DNA of 64,000 nucleotides from Sophora flavescens (taxonomy: Eukaryota > Streptophyta > Magnoliopsida > Fabales > Fabaceae). This document shows, piece by piece, positions 1 to 11,653 of the stretch. Numbering within the stretch: the first letter of the stretch is position 1; each line of letters begins with the position of its first letter. The position numbers and the translations under genes are program-made. The notes beneath the pieces are model-generated. The model saw nothing but the letters and a program-made list of their open reading frames with translations. It had not been told where the DNA came from and ran no database searches. Location of the stretch: positions 55,958,200-56,022,199 of the forward strand of contig CM061067.1 in assembly GCA_030762895.1 (NCBI GenBank), read 5' to 3'.

Positions 1-1042
1 TTATCATTTATGCCGACTCCTGGGATGATGCCACGGCCGGACACGACCATTCTATCCTCATCATCCGGGGCCGCATACGGACAAGACACGGCCATACCAT
101 CATCATCGTCTGTGCAGCAGTCGGCCGCGGCTGAGGACTTGCCTGAGTGGGCCAGGGTTCCCACACCTGAGGATCGACCATGGATCCGTCCTATTTCTGG
201 ATCGTAAGATTAATTTAATTTAATGTTGTTTAAAAATAATTACTATTTAATAAACATATATTTGTTGGTTGTCATATTGTTGATTTAATAAAATTATGAA
301 TTTTTCAGCTTCATCCCATCGAAAGTGGGATCGAAGCACGTTACCTTCGCCATCAAGGCACAGTATCGTCACTTCTGGCCATCATGGGGGGTGATCCCCG
401 AGGAGGATCGGGATCGTATCTTCAGACGATTTGGGGAAAGTTCTTGTTTATTAGTTCATGTAATTTTCCATTTATTTTATATATTCTTTTGTATAATGTT
501 ATTATTAATTTTTTCTTTGTTAACAGGAACTTGTGGGCTGGTTACCGGAGCATACCTCAGAGATCCGTGCTATCTTTGACGACCGAGCAGCTGCTCGACT
601 GAGGGACATGCTCCGGGAGTGGAGGGAGAGCCGGGTACGTCCGGATTACATCGGGCCCAACATCTGGACCCAACTGTGTGCGTACCGGGACACTCCAGCT
701 AACAAGCTGAAATGTGAACAAGCAAAGAGAAATCGGGCTTCCGAGAAGGGTGGGAGCATGCACATTGGAGGTTCTATTAGCCACATGCAGCATGCCATTT
801 ACATGGTATGCATATATAAATAACATTATTTATAAACTATATATTTTTATTAAAAATTTGTTTTATAACTATTTGATTTTATTGGTGTGTCGGTTGCAGG
901 CAGGAGAGCTAGCTCGATCCGTTGATGTCCCTACGGTTTTTGAGCAGACACATATTCGCTCGGACACCGACGAGTTTGTTGATGAGAGATCGAGGCAGAC
1001 AGTGGTGAGCTAAAATGTTTTTTTATATTTAAACTATTGGTA

Positions 1043-1101
<59 letters not shown>

Positions 1102-1557
1102 GTTTAATACATATTGATTGTAATGTATTGATCACAGGCGGAGTACAATACCAGGTTTAGTCAGGTAGCATATGAGGCTGCCTCCTGCTCTGGTGCCTCA
1201 GATCCTTCTCAGCTGGACCCCGCCGAGGTTGAGCGACTACAGACCCATACCTGGATGGATGTGGTGGGCGGGAAGAACAAGGGACGGATTTACGGCACTG
1301 TGACCCTAGCCAGGTCGATTCGTCGAGGGTCGATGCCGAGCATGACCATTAGGGAGCCTACATCCTCCGGCTCACAGGACACGAAGAAGGTGCATCGGCT
1401 GAGGCAGGAGGTGCAGCAGCAAAAGGAGACGAACGAGCGCATCATGCAGCAGATGGAGACATTCTCTATGGTCATGACCGCTATGCTTGATTTCCTCCCA
1501 CCAGACAGGCGCTTCGCTCTGCAGGGGGTCCTCCGTGCCACCCGACCCCAGCCCTAG
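1..1557 (+). CDS. CACTA (En/Spm-type) transposase-family protein, 3' part
   Basis: This is the C-terminal part of a plant Ptta/En/Spm transposase-family protein (Transposase_24 type); the 5' part lies outside the window. Exons read by eye are up to 203, 309 to about 439, 527-805, 900-1004 and 1138-1557 (stop TAG). Exons 3, 4 and 5 join in phase with GT/AG borders. Exon 3 holds the hallmark block, with AYRDTPANKLKCEQAKRN followed by SEKGGSMHIGGS. The last exon has GGKNKGRIYG and then a glutamine/glutamate-rich, probably coiled-coil, tail. The exon 2 to exon 3 join does not keep frame with the donor at 440, so there is either another donor or a 1-nt indel. The gene runs toward the element end at 2358, as expected for an internal CACTA gene. 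The family is clear; whether the copy works is unknown. Confidence 0.8.
1043..1100. repeat. (ATT)n microsatellite in a transposase intron
   Basis: About 18 copies of ATT/TTA lie inside the intron between exons 4 and 5 of the CACTA gene. It is a simple tandem repeat read directly from the sequence. Confidence 0.95.
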
Positions 1558-2040
1558 CCCTCCACTACTACTACCGATCCACCACCGCAGTCGCATGATG
1601 ACGGTCTGTCTACTGAGCCGCAGCTTGATGGTCATGTGACGCCGGCAGACTCCCCCCGACAGGACGACGATAACGGATATTATGGTGATGGGTATTAGGA
1701 TAGTTATAGATGTAGTAGAGATTTCTAGATAGACAAATATTTTATTTATGGATTATATGTTGAGTTTGTTTTTATTTTTAATTAATTTTAATTTAATTAC
1801 TTTTTAAATTTTATTCAGTTTTGTTTTGTAATTGATAATATAAAATATAAATTAATAATTAAATTATAATTAATTATAAATTAATAAATAAATTATAATA
1901 ATAATTAATAAATAAAATATAATTAATTAAAATAAAATATAATAATAATTAATAAATAAAATATAACATTTAATATATAAATTTTAATAAAATAATTAAT
2001 AATTAATATAAAACAAAATAAATAAAAAAAATTAAAAAAC
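1558..2040. other. 3' flank of the CACTA gene, AT-rich, no gene seen
   Basis: Up to about 1690 the sequence stays GC-rich and could be 3' UTR or readthrough of the transposase frame. From about 1740 to 2040 it is very AT-rich, with repeated AATTAATAA-like words and no coding signal. It is internal CACTA sequence between the gene and the subterminal repeats. Confidence 0.7.
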
Positions 2041-2358
2041 CTTGTTTCCGACAGATATTTCCGTTGGTAACTGTGGGTTACATTTTTCGACGAAAAATTT
2101 CATCGGTAACTTCCACAAAGAGTTGCCGACGGAATTTCCGTCGGTAATTAGGGGTTATGTGTGGCAAGTTTTCCCACGATGAAGGCCGTCGGAAATTTCC
2201 AACGGACGCACTAGATCCGTCGGAAAGGCTTTCCTACGCGCCTATTACCGACGGAACCGTGTCCGTCAGAAAGTTCGTCGATAATGTAGTTTTCCGATGA
2301 ATTTTTAGTGTTTCCGACGGTTTTTGGACATCGGTAATTGGGCTTTTTTTTTGTAGTG
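2041..2358 (+). mobile_element. CACTA transposon right end: subterminal repeats and terminal inverted repeat
   Basis: Many direct and inverted copies of a TTCCGACGGAA-like word (for example near 2046, 2130, 2193, 2216, 2248 and 2317) form a subterminal repeat zone, the usual transposase-binding region of CACTA elements. The zone ends in a T-run followed by GTAGTG at 2353-2358, the reverse complement of the plant CACTACAAAAA terminus. The next bases belong to a gypsy pol region, so 2358 is the element boundary. The other end and the 3-bp target duplication are outside the window. Confidence 0.88.
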
Positions 2359-5300
2359 GCATTTGAGTTGGATCCAAGAATGGAAATGTACGAGTCCAAA
2401 GCTGAACCAACAGAATCTTTGGAGAAGTTCCAGCTGGTAACCCAAGTTGAGCAATGCACAAAGGTCGGCAGTCAACTCGACCCATGGCTTAAACAACAGA
2501 TTCAAGCTGTTCTAAAAAAGAATGCCGACTTGTTTGCTTGGAAGACATCGCCTAGTATAGACCCCAATTTTTGTGCCATAAGATATCCATATGTCCCGAG
2601 GCCAGACCTGTAGCACAAAGGAAAAGGAAGCTCGGCGAAGAAAGATGAAAAGCTGTAGTTGAGGAAACTTCAAAGTTGATTAGAGTAAACTTTGCCATAG
2701 AAGTGAAGTATACCACTTGGTTAGCTAATGTTGTGGTAGTAAGAAAGGCTCATGGCAAGTGGAGAATTTGTACTGACGACACTGATCTCAACAAAGCATG
2801 CCCAAAGGATTCTTATCCTCTTCCCAACATTGACAGACTGGTAGATGGAGCTTCAGGTTACAGGATCCTGACCTTCTTGGACGCTTATTCAGGTTATAAC
2901 CAGATAAGGATGTACCCTCCCAATGAGGAAAAAATGGTGTCTATGATCGACGGGGCAAATTACTACGGAGTAATGCCTTTCGGTTTACAAAATGCCGGTG
3001 CAACATATCAAAGGCTTATGGATAAAGTATTTATCAATCAGATCGGAAAGAACCTAGAAGTTTATGTCGATGATATGGTGGTGAAGTCAGATGACCCAAA
3101 GCAACATCCTGCCGACCTAGAAGAAATCTTTGGCCAACTTAGGAGATACAATAGGAGGTTGAATCCTGAAAAATGTTCTTTTGGTGTGCAAGGAGGAAAG
3201 TTCTTGGGGTATATGTTAACTCATAGAGGGATCGAAAGTAATCCCGATAAATGCAAAGCTGTCATCGAAATGCGGAGCCCATGGAGTGTGAAAGATATTC
3301 AGAGATTGGCTGGACATTTGGCTTCTCTGTCTCGTTTCCTCCCAAAATCTGCAGAAAAAACAAGACCCTTCTTTCAACTTCTAAAAAAACCAAAGGAGCT
3401 CATTTGGACCGAGAAGTGTCAAAAGGCCTTTGGAGAGTTAAAACTTTTTGTAGGTTCCCCTCCAATCCTAACTCGGCCACAGCTCGGCAAAGTTCTATAC
3501 GTATACTTATCTGTCAATGATTACGCCATCAGTGCAGTAATTACCCAAGAAGAAGAAAAGCAGCAAATGTCAGTGTACCATGTCAGTCGGATCTTGAAAG
3601 TTGCAGAAACAAAGTATCAAGTAATTGAGACGCTCGTCCTCGCCTTGGTAATGGCAGCTCTGAGATTACGACCTTACTTCCAGTCACACCAAGTTACAGT
3701 CAAAACAGATCACCCGTTAAAGCACAGTGCCTCTCTGACTTCGTTGTCGAGCTCTCCTCAAAACCGAGCTCGGAGTCCTTCATTTGGCTTCTGTATGTCG
3801 ATGGTTCATCTAACTTGAAAGGAAGTGGAGCAGGAATAATCCTAGAATGACCAAACGATTTGGTCCTAGAACAATCCTTAAAGTTTGGATTCAATGCTTC
3901 AAACAATCAAGCAGAATATGAAGCCCTTATTGCAAGATTGATGCTAGCTAAAGAGGTTGGAGTCAGAGAGCTGAAATTCCGAAGTGACTCACAACTAGTA
4001 ACAGGGCAAGTCTCGGGTGATTATCAAACAAAGGATCCCCAATTGACCAGGTATCTTTGTAAAGTTAATAGTTTAATCTCAGAATTTGATAATTTTACTA
4101 TTGAACATATACCTCGTGAGGAAAATTCCAGTGCTGATCTGCTGTCTAAGTTGGCTAGCATAAAGAAAGCTGGCCAGCTTAGAACTTTCATTCGGGAAAA
4201 CCTCCCTGAGCCGAGCATACAAGGTACTGAGGTGTTGATGGCCGAGCACTATGACCGGGACTGGATGACGCCCTTCTGGGAATTCTTAAGCTCGGATAAG
4301 TTGCCAGATGACCCTAAGGAGGCGAAGAAAATACGCCTAAAATCTTGTTATTACACTATCCGAGATGGAGAATTATTCAGAAGAGGTTTTCCCATGCCTC
4401 GGTTGAAATGCATAACAAAGGAACAAGCCGAGCATGTGATGGACGAGATACATAGAGGAATTTGTGGAATGCACTTAGGAGGAAGATCTTTGGCAGCTCG
4501 GATCTTGCGAGCAGGTTTCTTTTGGTCGACCATGAGATCGGACTGTGCCGCTTGGACTAAAAAGTGTGATCATTGCAAAAAGTTAGCCAATGTTGCGCAA
4601 GTGCCAAGTGAAGAGCTCCACTCCATGTTCTCACTCACTATGTGGGCAATGGACATTGTCAGTCCTTTTTCCTGTAGCCAAATGTCAAGTAAAGTTCCTA
4701 TTGGTAGCGGTAGATTACTTCACCAAATGGATTGAAGCTGAGCCACTAGCCACGATTATAGCTCAAAAGGTTCGGAATTTTGTGTGGAAAAGCATCATAT
4801 GCAGACACGGACTACCTTATGCGATTGTCACAGATAATGAAAAACGGTTCACTGATAAGGGACTTAAAGAATTCTATTCCAACCTTGGAATCAAGCATAA
4901 GGTGTCCTCGGTTGAGCATCCCCAAACCAACGGGCAAGCAGAGGCAGCCAACAAAGTCATATTGAACGAGCTCAAGAAAAGGTTAGGCAGATCAAAAGGA
5001 GCATGGGTTGAGGAACTACCAAGAATCCTATGGGCTTACCATTTCTCACCATAGTCGTCGACTGGGGAGACACCTTTCAAATTGACCTATGGAACCGATG
5101 CAATGATTCCAGTTGAGTTCGGCGAACTTTCCTTTAGAAGGCAACATCATGACCAAAGCAAGAATGAAGAAGAAATCCGAGTTGAGCTTGACATGGTAGA
5201 GGAAGTCCGAGAAGAAGAAAAAATTAGGGAAGAACCGTTCAAGCAGAAAGCAACTCGGAAGCACAATTCAAGGTTACGACCCAGGGAATTTGTGCAAGGT

Positions 5301-5468
5301 GACTTAGTACTAAGGTTGCAGAATGATGCAAAAAAAGACTCCAATGAGGGTAAGCTCGCAGCAAACTGGTCTGACCCGTTTCGAGTAGTTGAAAATTTAG
5401 AAAATGGTGCTTATAGGCTAAAGGAGTTATCAGGGAAGGCTATTCCAAAGACTTGGAACATCTCTTAA
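2359..5468 (+). pseudogene. Gypsy/Tat pol relic: RT, RNase H, second RNase H, integrase
   Basis: The reading frame breaks several times. Pre-RT sequence at 2359-2611 ends in a stop. Reverse transcriptase follows from about 2676, with CPKDSYPLPNIDRLVDG, FLDAYSGYNQI and the catalytic YVDDMVVKS near 3062-3088. The first RNase H lies at about 3480-3720. A second, archaeal-like RNase H lies at 3860-4165 (NNQAEYEALIA, LKFRSDSQLV, SADLLSKLA). The integrase zinc finger is at about 4435-4590 (H-H-C-C ending KKCDHCKK). The catalytic core crosses a frameshift near 4630-4700, continues with VDYFTKWIEAEPL and GIKHKVSS.EHPQTNGQAEA, has an in-frame stop at 5053, and ends in a C-terminal domain at 5082-5468. 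Gag and protease are absent. It cannot encode a complete enzyme set. Confidence 0.88.
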
Positions 5469-5639
5469 GTTCTATTTTAGTTAAAGTTATGTAAGGCAGG
5501 AGATGTACTCTTTTTCAAACACTGGTATTTTTCCCAAGTGATTTTGGCCAGGAAGGTTTTAATGAGGCACTCCCAAGTAAATAAATAAATGAACTTTATT
5601 TCTTTTTTTTGTTAGTATTTTTTCATAACTTGTTCCATC

Positions 5640-6130
5640 GGCAAAGTTAGAAAGACCGAGCCCAAAGAGGTTGACCGAGCTGAAATCGATCGAGCTAAAG
5701 TCGAAAGGCCAAGCATAAAAAGGTAATAAAAAACCTAAGGTAATTAAAAACCTAAAAAGATAATCCGAGCCAAAATAGAAATGTCGAGCCGAAATGGCTG
5801 ACCGAGCTAAAGTCAAAAGGCCAAGCCTAAAAAGGTAATAAAAACCTAAGAAGGTAATTAAAATCCTAAAGAGGTCATTTGAGTCAAAATCGAAATGCTG
5901 AGCCGAAATGGCTGACCGAGCTAAAGTCGAAAGGCCGAGCCCAAATAGGTAATCAAAAACCTAAGAAGGTAATTAAAAACCTAAAGAGGTAATCCGAGCC
6001 AAAATCGAAATGCCGAGCCGAAATGACTGACCGAGCTAAAATCGAAACGTCGAGCCTAAAAAGGTAAACAAAGAACCTAAGGAAGCTAATCGAGCTAAAG
6101 TCGAAATGCTAGACCTAAAGGTAAACGAAA
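5640..6130 (+). repeat. ~115-bp tandem repeat downstream of Tat pol
   Basis: About four imperfect units can be aligned by eye, beginning near 5720, 5831, 5947 and 6060. Each has an AAGGTAAT..AAAACCTAA part followed by CGAGCCGAAATGGCTGACC and GAGCTAAAGTCGAAA. The repeat lies between the end of pol and the expected 3' LTR. Retand-type elements are known to carry an amplified tandem repeat in this position. Confidence 0.85.
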
Positions 6131-6558
6131 ACCTAGTTAGGTGAGTTACTTAGAAGAGTTAAACCGAGTTATTCCAAGAGCTGGTTAAAAATACTGACTT
6201 TAAAATTGAAAGGTCACAAAAGAAGACCAAGCCAAAACAAAATTAAACGATGGGAAAACTGTAAAATTTCCTAAGTATAAAGGGGCATTGCCAAAGGGTC
6301 AAAAATATCATTAATACTTCAAAAAGTACAAAAGTTTTCATGATGGGAGGGAACAATGTTTTCAGCTTAGAGATCGGCAACCGAGGATGGCTTAACCACG
6401 GCAGCTTCATCTCATTTGTTGCCATTTTCTACCTCAGCTTGTTCTCCATTCTCCTCTTCCTCTTGATCTCGTCTTCCTCATCCTCGAGCTCAGACAAAGG
6501 AACCATAACTCCATCCTTGTTGAAATCCTTGTCCACATCGGCTCTTGAAAGATCGGCA

Positions 6559-6952
6559 TCAGGAATAAACCGCTTGATTTGTTAAACAGCACGACAGAAC
6601 CCAGAAACGTGCTCCTTCATGATATGTCCGTCGGCCTCCTTCAGCTCGTTTGAAGCTTGCACTTCTCAACATCGAAAGACTACTGAAGTTTCTCAAAGGA
6701 AGCAAGAGAAGCCTCGACAGCCTTTTGGCAGTTAAATTTTTCATCTCTCTCCCTTGAGAGCTCGGATTGAAGGGCGGAATTGGTCTTCTCTAGCTCGGCA
6801 TGTTGGGCTTTCAGTTGCCCAATCGACCAAGCTTGCTCTTCACATCTGGCCACAGCCTTCTCAAGCTCCTCTCTTGTGCGTAGAGCCCTAGCAACTTCAG
6901 ACCTCATATCTTCCAATTTCTTTACATTACTGGCCAGCTCATTGCTCCAGAA
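6559..6952 (-). pseudogene. Antisense coiled-coil ORF in the Tat element (partial)
   Basis: On the strand opposite to pol, an open frame runs down from about 6952 to a stop near 6680. It encodes a heptad-rich, charged peptide (ARALRTREELEKAVARC, QLKAQHAELEKTNSALQSEL) that looks like a long coiled coil. Below 6680 similar sequence continues with stops. Some Tat elements carry an additional antisense ORF between pol and the 3' LTR, and position and strand fit. The upstream part is removed at the junction near 6953. The function of such ORFs is not established. Confidence 0.5.
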
Positions 6953-6959
6953 ACGGGTA

Positions 6960-8052
6960 ATAGAAGATAGCTATTGAGGCAGTGTCAGAAAGTTGGAAAA
7001 AAGTGGTGGTGTTGGAGGGTGTATGTGTTGGATCATGAGGTGGAGTGGGTAAGATGGTTGTGGGGTTGGGTGGCAAGGGTGGAAAGGAAGGGTCAAATGT
7101 AGCAACGGGTGAGTCGTCTGGTTCATCACAGAGCAACAACAAAAACTGTTTACCACTACACTTATGACCAAAATGCCATTTGTCATCACAATTAAAGCAC
7201 AAATCTTTGGCCTTTCAAGCTTGCATTTAAGAGGGTGGAAGGCGTCGGATAGGAAAGGGTGTGGAAGGGGATGGCTTGGGTAGCAGGGCTGGGTTAGAGG
7301 CTTGAGGAGGATAAGATGGCTTACGGGGGTAAGTTTGTGGTGTGTCTTGTAACTTAGATTCAATTATTTTGGCTAAGCCCAGGGTTTGTGTGAGAGAATA
7401 AGGTTTGATGATGGCTAACTCACGTTGTATCTCAGGTTTGAGTACTTATGAAGCAGTTGAGGAGGGCGTCGGCCTGGAGGCCAATGATACGGTTGGAAAT
7501 ATTTTCAAAGGCTGCTTGATAGTCCACCACCGAGCCAATTTGTTTCAGCTTGAAGAGTGTTGGTTGATGGTTCACATAAGAGGAAGGGCCGAACCTATGT
7601 TCTAAAGCTATGAGAAACACTTCCCAGGTGGTTAGCTGTTGGTTAGCATGCATCCACTTAAACCATCTTAGAGCATCGCCGGCCATGAAAAAGCCAACGT
7701 ACTCCATGCGACCAAGAGGTGGAATCTGATAAAACTGGAAGTATTGCTCGGCCTGAAAGATCCAGTCGAGGACGTCGCCACCATCAAAGGTAGGAAGATG
7801 AAGTTTTGGTGTGTGCATATGAGGGGGAGGGTTCGGAGGGGGTGGCGGGGGTGGTGGTGGTGGGGATGCGCCGGTGAGATTATGCACCTTATCAGCCAGG
7901 CTGTTAAGAATTATGGTTAATGTTTCGTGGCAGGCATCCATAACTTGTTGCACAGACGAGTGGGAAGCGTCTAAGCGGGACTGTATATGGTCTAGGGGTT
8001 CATTAATGGCAGCTAGAGCATCATCATGTGTCTGTGTAGGTTTAGGAGGCAT
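6960..8052 (-). pseudogene. Gypsy gag (retrotrans_gag domain and CCHC knuckle), frameshifted
   Basis: The protein starts MPPKPTQTHDDAL at 8052. It has an N-terminal coiled region, a run of about ten prolines, and a capsid-like Retrotrans_gag domain (LPTFDGGDVLDWIFQAEQYF, then MAGDALRWFKWM, TWEVFLIALEHRFG, at about 7810-7590). A 1-nt deletion near 7440 ends the frame. The homologous reading continues in another frame through a CX2CX4HX4C zinc knuckle (CFNCDDKWHFGHKC, about 7201-7160). The family gag would lead into a protease, but the sequence stops first. Confidence 0.8.
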
Positions 8053-8083
8053 GAGGGTAGATGAAAGCACCAATGATAGGCAC

Positions 8084-8429
8084 TGTGTAGAGTTAAGGCT
8101 CCTGATTCGAGAGAGGAACGACTCTCCAGAGTTTTAGGAGGAAGGAAAAGAGAGTTTTTTTTTGGAATCTTCTGTCATTTCTTTCATTCATACATATTCC
8201 TAAATAGGAGGAAATAGTTACAAGAAATGTGGGATGCAACCCACGTGTCCAGCTCATGACCGCAAATAAAAGGAAATTTCAAACATAAATACTAAATTAT
8301 TACACTGCATAATTATCCATCCAACTGGGTCTTCTCACATTGCGCCCGGGCCTTCCTATTGGGCCATTCTGGTTTTCATCTTCCTCTTCAATTAAGTTCT
8401 CTTCATGAGTGTTAACTTGGGTCGTGACA
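8084..8429 (-). repeat. 5' LTR of the truncated gypsy element
   Basis: On the minus strand the block begins TGTCACGACCC at 8429 and ends ...TCTACACA at 8084, giving TG..CA ends and 346 bp, directly before the leader and gag start. A second LTR is not present, so the borders rest on the TG/CA ends and position only. Confidence 0.55.
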
Positions 8430-9016
8430 TTAGCACTGAGTTGGGTCGTATCATTGCATGCATAGAGTAGCGACTATATATAGATGTTTGGCAATGTTCC
8501 CGGAGAAATTCTTAGGCAGTTTCCGAACTAAAGTTTTTTTTTGTTTCGTTTTTCACAATTAAATACTTGTCAATTGTCAGATAAATTGTGCATTGTGCGG
8601 AATAAGGCTATCAATGTGATATCTTACTTTAATTTCAACCATATTTTTAATGCTACAACTTTCACAAAAGCTTTCAAAAGTTTGATTCTAAAACTCCCTA
8701 ACATAATCACGATTTTTAAATTTTTCGCGTTTTTGCCTGATAACCTTCACAAGTTTTATGAAGGAATCAAAAACACATTTTTGAAAGGAAATAGGGTCCG
8801 TCCGTCCATGCATGTAACGAGAGAATTCATCCAGTATAACAAGGGTACAGGGCCGACCCAAGAATGAGGCAATTAAAGCCCTTTCTTTAGGTCCACTACA
8901 AAAAATATTATATACTCTTAGTATTTATAAAACAAAAAGGCCACACATGTTGGCAAAGATGCCCAGCCTAAAGTCATCTTGACCATTTTATAAATCAAAC
9001 ATGACCGCGTCTTCAA
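8430..9016. other. Gene-free stretch, nothing recognised
   Basis: The sequence is AT-rich. Open frames here are short and show no family resemblance. A CACTACAAAAAA word at 8894 looks like a CACTA end, but no partner end was found. Confidence 0.5.
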
Positions 9017-10364
9017 TGCACCCCGCTAAATGGGGTGTAAGTTGCTCTGGATAGTGATATTAGATTGTGACCGTTGGATCATGATAAGTTGTAGCTGTTT
9101 TAAACCGGTGACCGGTTGAACAAGTCAAGCTAGTTTCTTACTTATTTGCAACATTGTCCTTTTAGCTGGTAGAATTTTTTTAAGAACCCATTATTAAAAA
9201 AATAATTTTTAATAAATGTTTTTTGTTTAATCAAATCTTTGTTTCCTACCAGTGTCTTCAATGGCGAACTCCTCCAGTTACTATAATGATTGCCTAAGCG
9301 TAACTGTGTCCCTTGTTGGTCAATGGCACGATTTGAAGAGTTCATTTTAGTGGACCGATAAGTATCATTTATTCATTTATTGAGGGTTAACATCGCAATA
9401 AGTATCATTTTAGTGGACCACCAATCTTTCATGAACACAATCAATTTTAAATCTAAAAAAAACCGAAAACATACCCACAAATTCGATAGCTATGGCGACG
9501 ACCTCAAATGAGAGAGGACGACACGATCTCAGCTGGGTGAGGAAGACAAAAACTCAACTGGGTGAAGAACACAAGAAAATATAGCGGCCAAAATCTTCAC
9601 AATACGAGACGAAAAAGGGAACACAGCAATGCAACAGGCTCAGCTGGGTTTGTCTTTAACAAATCAGAGGAAGGGAATGCACTGGAGGAGTCACAGATGT
9701 GGAGGAAGGGGACACGCCAACATCGTTGGAAATGGGACTGCCCTCAGCAGGAGCTGGGCAAAGGAATGAACTCCCAAATTTGGAAGACCCTAACAAAGAT
9801 TCACGGTCCGTTTGTTTTAGATTTTGATTGAATTTATTTTGGAAGAATTGATTTTGGAAAAATCAAGGTTAAAAAAATTGATTGTGTTTGGTAACAATAT
9901 TTTAAAAGTAGGTTTAGAAGAATTGATTTTGTTTGGATGATAAAGTAAAATCACTTTTGAGGTGTCAATATGTAGGAATTTGTGGGTCCTACATCTAGAA
10001 TCAATTATTTTCAACCGAAAAGCTAGAAATTTTTGCTTCCACAAAACTCAGTTTTTGATCCACCAGGAATCAATTATTTCCAACTGAGTTTCGTACCCAA
10101 ACGCATTAACAGTACCCAAATACATGAACAGTAATCCCAAACGGAAAAAAAGTACCGTTTGCGTTAGAAATAATCCTAACCAAACGGACACGCAACCTTT
10201 ATTCCGACAAAAGTAATTACCGTTTAAAAAATTGGACAAAGGACTAACTTGCAAATAAACAAAATTTAGGGATTTAAAAATAAACATATAAAATGGAACC
10301 TACAAACAGTTTGTCTCAGGTCAAAAGGTGGGGTGTAAGTTACACCCCACTCATGTTTGGTGCA
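9017..10364. mobile_element. Possible non-autonomous DNA transposon with matching inverted ends
   Basis: The left end TGCACCCCGCTAAATGGGG at 9017 and the reverse complement of the right end near 10330-10364 share TGCACC followed by a TGGGGTGTAA(G/C)TT block. The interior has no coding capacity that I recognise. Borders are approximate and no target duplication was confirmed. Confidence 0.35.
9806..10189. mobile_element. MITE-like element with imperfect inverted ends
   Basis: GTCCGTTTG.TTAG at the left (9806) is matched in reverse complement by CTAACCAAACGGAC at the right (ending 10189). The interior is rich in internally repeated AATTGATTTT-type words and is non-coding. The hAT-like GTCCGTTTGG start is a common feature of plant MITEs. 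Confidence 0.5.
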
Positions 10365-10450
10365 CCACAGACTTGGCCATCAAACATGGGATAATCACTC
10401 TTGTGCTGTCAGGTACTTTTTTTTTTTTTTTTTGCAAATCAAATACATCC

Positions 10451-10752
10451 TTAAGTTGTTTCTTCCCTTGATAAATTTGGTAAATGTATTTTCCAGTTTT
10501 CAACTTCTTTCATTAGATCTTTATAAAATTTGCACGATGAAGAAGAAGGCATATTTTCACGAGCAATGCAAGAACCACAAGATGCATCGGAACAAAATAT
10601 TGTATTTTTACTTTTTAGTACTTCAACTTCTTTGCTTAAAAGAGAGTTCTTGTTTTCCAAGGTTAAAATTAATGGTTTTCTTCTGTAAAGAAGAATTTTT
10701 TGAAAGTTTTACTAGTTCTTCATGCAATTTTTCAAAAGCTTCTTTGGAGTGA
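10451..10752 (-). pseudogene. Possible relic of a copia gag coiled-coil region
   Basis: On the minus strand, two frames separated by a shift encode a coiled-coil-like peptide (FEKLHEELVKLSKN, then ENKNSLLSKEVEVLKSKN and CGSCIAREN). It resembles the region downstream of the zinc knuckle in SIRE-like copia gag proteins. The match is weak and short, with no adjoining pol. Confidence 0.3.
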
Positions 10753-10784
10753 TGATCAGTTCTGGTTGTTGTCTTGGGTGATTG

Positions 10785-10998
10785 TTGATTTGGCATTTGC
10801 CTGGTTGCTTTTTTCAGGAAATTGATTAAGGGGGCAGGGGTTGATCATTAGTTATGCTTCAACCTTTTTTATGCTTTGGGATGAAGTATACCTTTTGGTC
10901 TTCTATTGTAATTTTCTTACCTTCTACTATTTGTATTCAGATTAGAATATCCCTTGTATTAGTTCAATACAATTTTTGGCTTATCAAAAAAAAAAAAG
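10785..10998 (+). mobile_element. Possible LINE 3' end with poly(A)
   Basis: A TTGTATTAGTTCAATACA-like 3' terminus is followed by TTTTTGGCTTATC and a 12-base A-run at 10986-10997. Plant L1-type LINEs often end this way. No coding part is preserved directly upstream. Confidence 0.35.
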
Positions 10999-11653
10999 AG
11001 GGGGGAGGATCAGGCTTAAGAAAAATTTCTTTGTCCCTAAACCGAATAGTTATTGACTTCAATTTTTTTAAAATTAAACCCATTATTTAAAGAAAAATGA
11101 AAGAGTTGGATGGCTAACAAGCCGACCTTCCCAACCTATATAGCCTGAATCAGATTGAACTAAATTAACAAAATATTAACTTCAAGTACACTAGACGTAA
11201 ACCACCCATTTTAATAGTTTTAATTAAGAGGTATATAGAACCCACCATTAATGGTGTAGGGCCTTCCAATGAGAAATGGTTCATCATACTGTGACAAAAA
11301 ATGGTTTTAACATTAGTCATTCCATATATTTATTGTATATGAATTATGGATTAGATCAGTAACTCTTATACTCTCATCAATAACTTTTTTATAATAAAAA
11401 AAATAGTCATTCATTAATTAACTAGATCTATGATATATGGTTGATAAGATTTACATATTCTAATTGTGTGGAGGAATCTGAATATTTATTGACTGGCACC
11501 GAAGATTAATCTTCATAAGAAGAGGCTACCCTATTTGAATTAACATATTAACATTTACTAATCCAAGTATTGAATTTATGGTCAAACAAAAGAAATTGGT
11601 AAAGAATAGTCAAATAAAAAAGTTATACTCTTGTGATGGGGTCATATGATAAG
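10999..11653. other. Gene-free stretch, nothing recognised
   Basis: AT-rich sequence with short random frames only. No repeat structure was noted by eye. Confidence 0.5.

Larger units (their letters stand above)
2359..6952 (+). mobile_element. Decayed Ty3/gypsy retrotransposon, Tat lineage (Ogre/Retand-like)
   Basis: The element contains a plus-strand pol, a downstream tandem-repeat block (about 5640-6130) and an antisense coiled-coil ORF (about 6952-6680). Two RNase H domains in series, and an extra ORF between pol and the 3' LTR, are recognised traits of the Tat/Ogre/Retand group. Its left side is cut by the CACTA insertion at 2358 and its right side by a reversed gypsy fragment at about 6953, so no LTR of this element is visible. 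Lineage is inferred from layout and motifs. Confidence 0.75.
6955..8429 (-). mobile_element. Truncated gypsy element: 5' LTR plus gag, minus strand
   Basis: Read on the minus strand, an LTR (8429 to 8084) is followed by a short leader, a gag gene (8052 down) and a zinc knuckle. The sequence then stops abruptly near 6955, against the Tat element. No protease, RT or 3' LTR follows. The truncation looks like a deletion or recombination breakpoint rather than an integration end. Confidence 0.75.

Noticed and set aside
7874..8137. Plus-strand frame opposite the gypsy gag
   Set aside because: It is antisense to a clear gag gene and shows no family features.
8894..8910. CACTACAAAAAA word as a second CACTA transposon end
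   Set aside because: No matching TTGTAGTG end or subterminal repeat array follows within the gene-free region; the word alone is too short.
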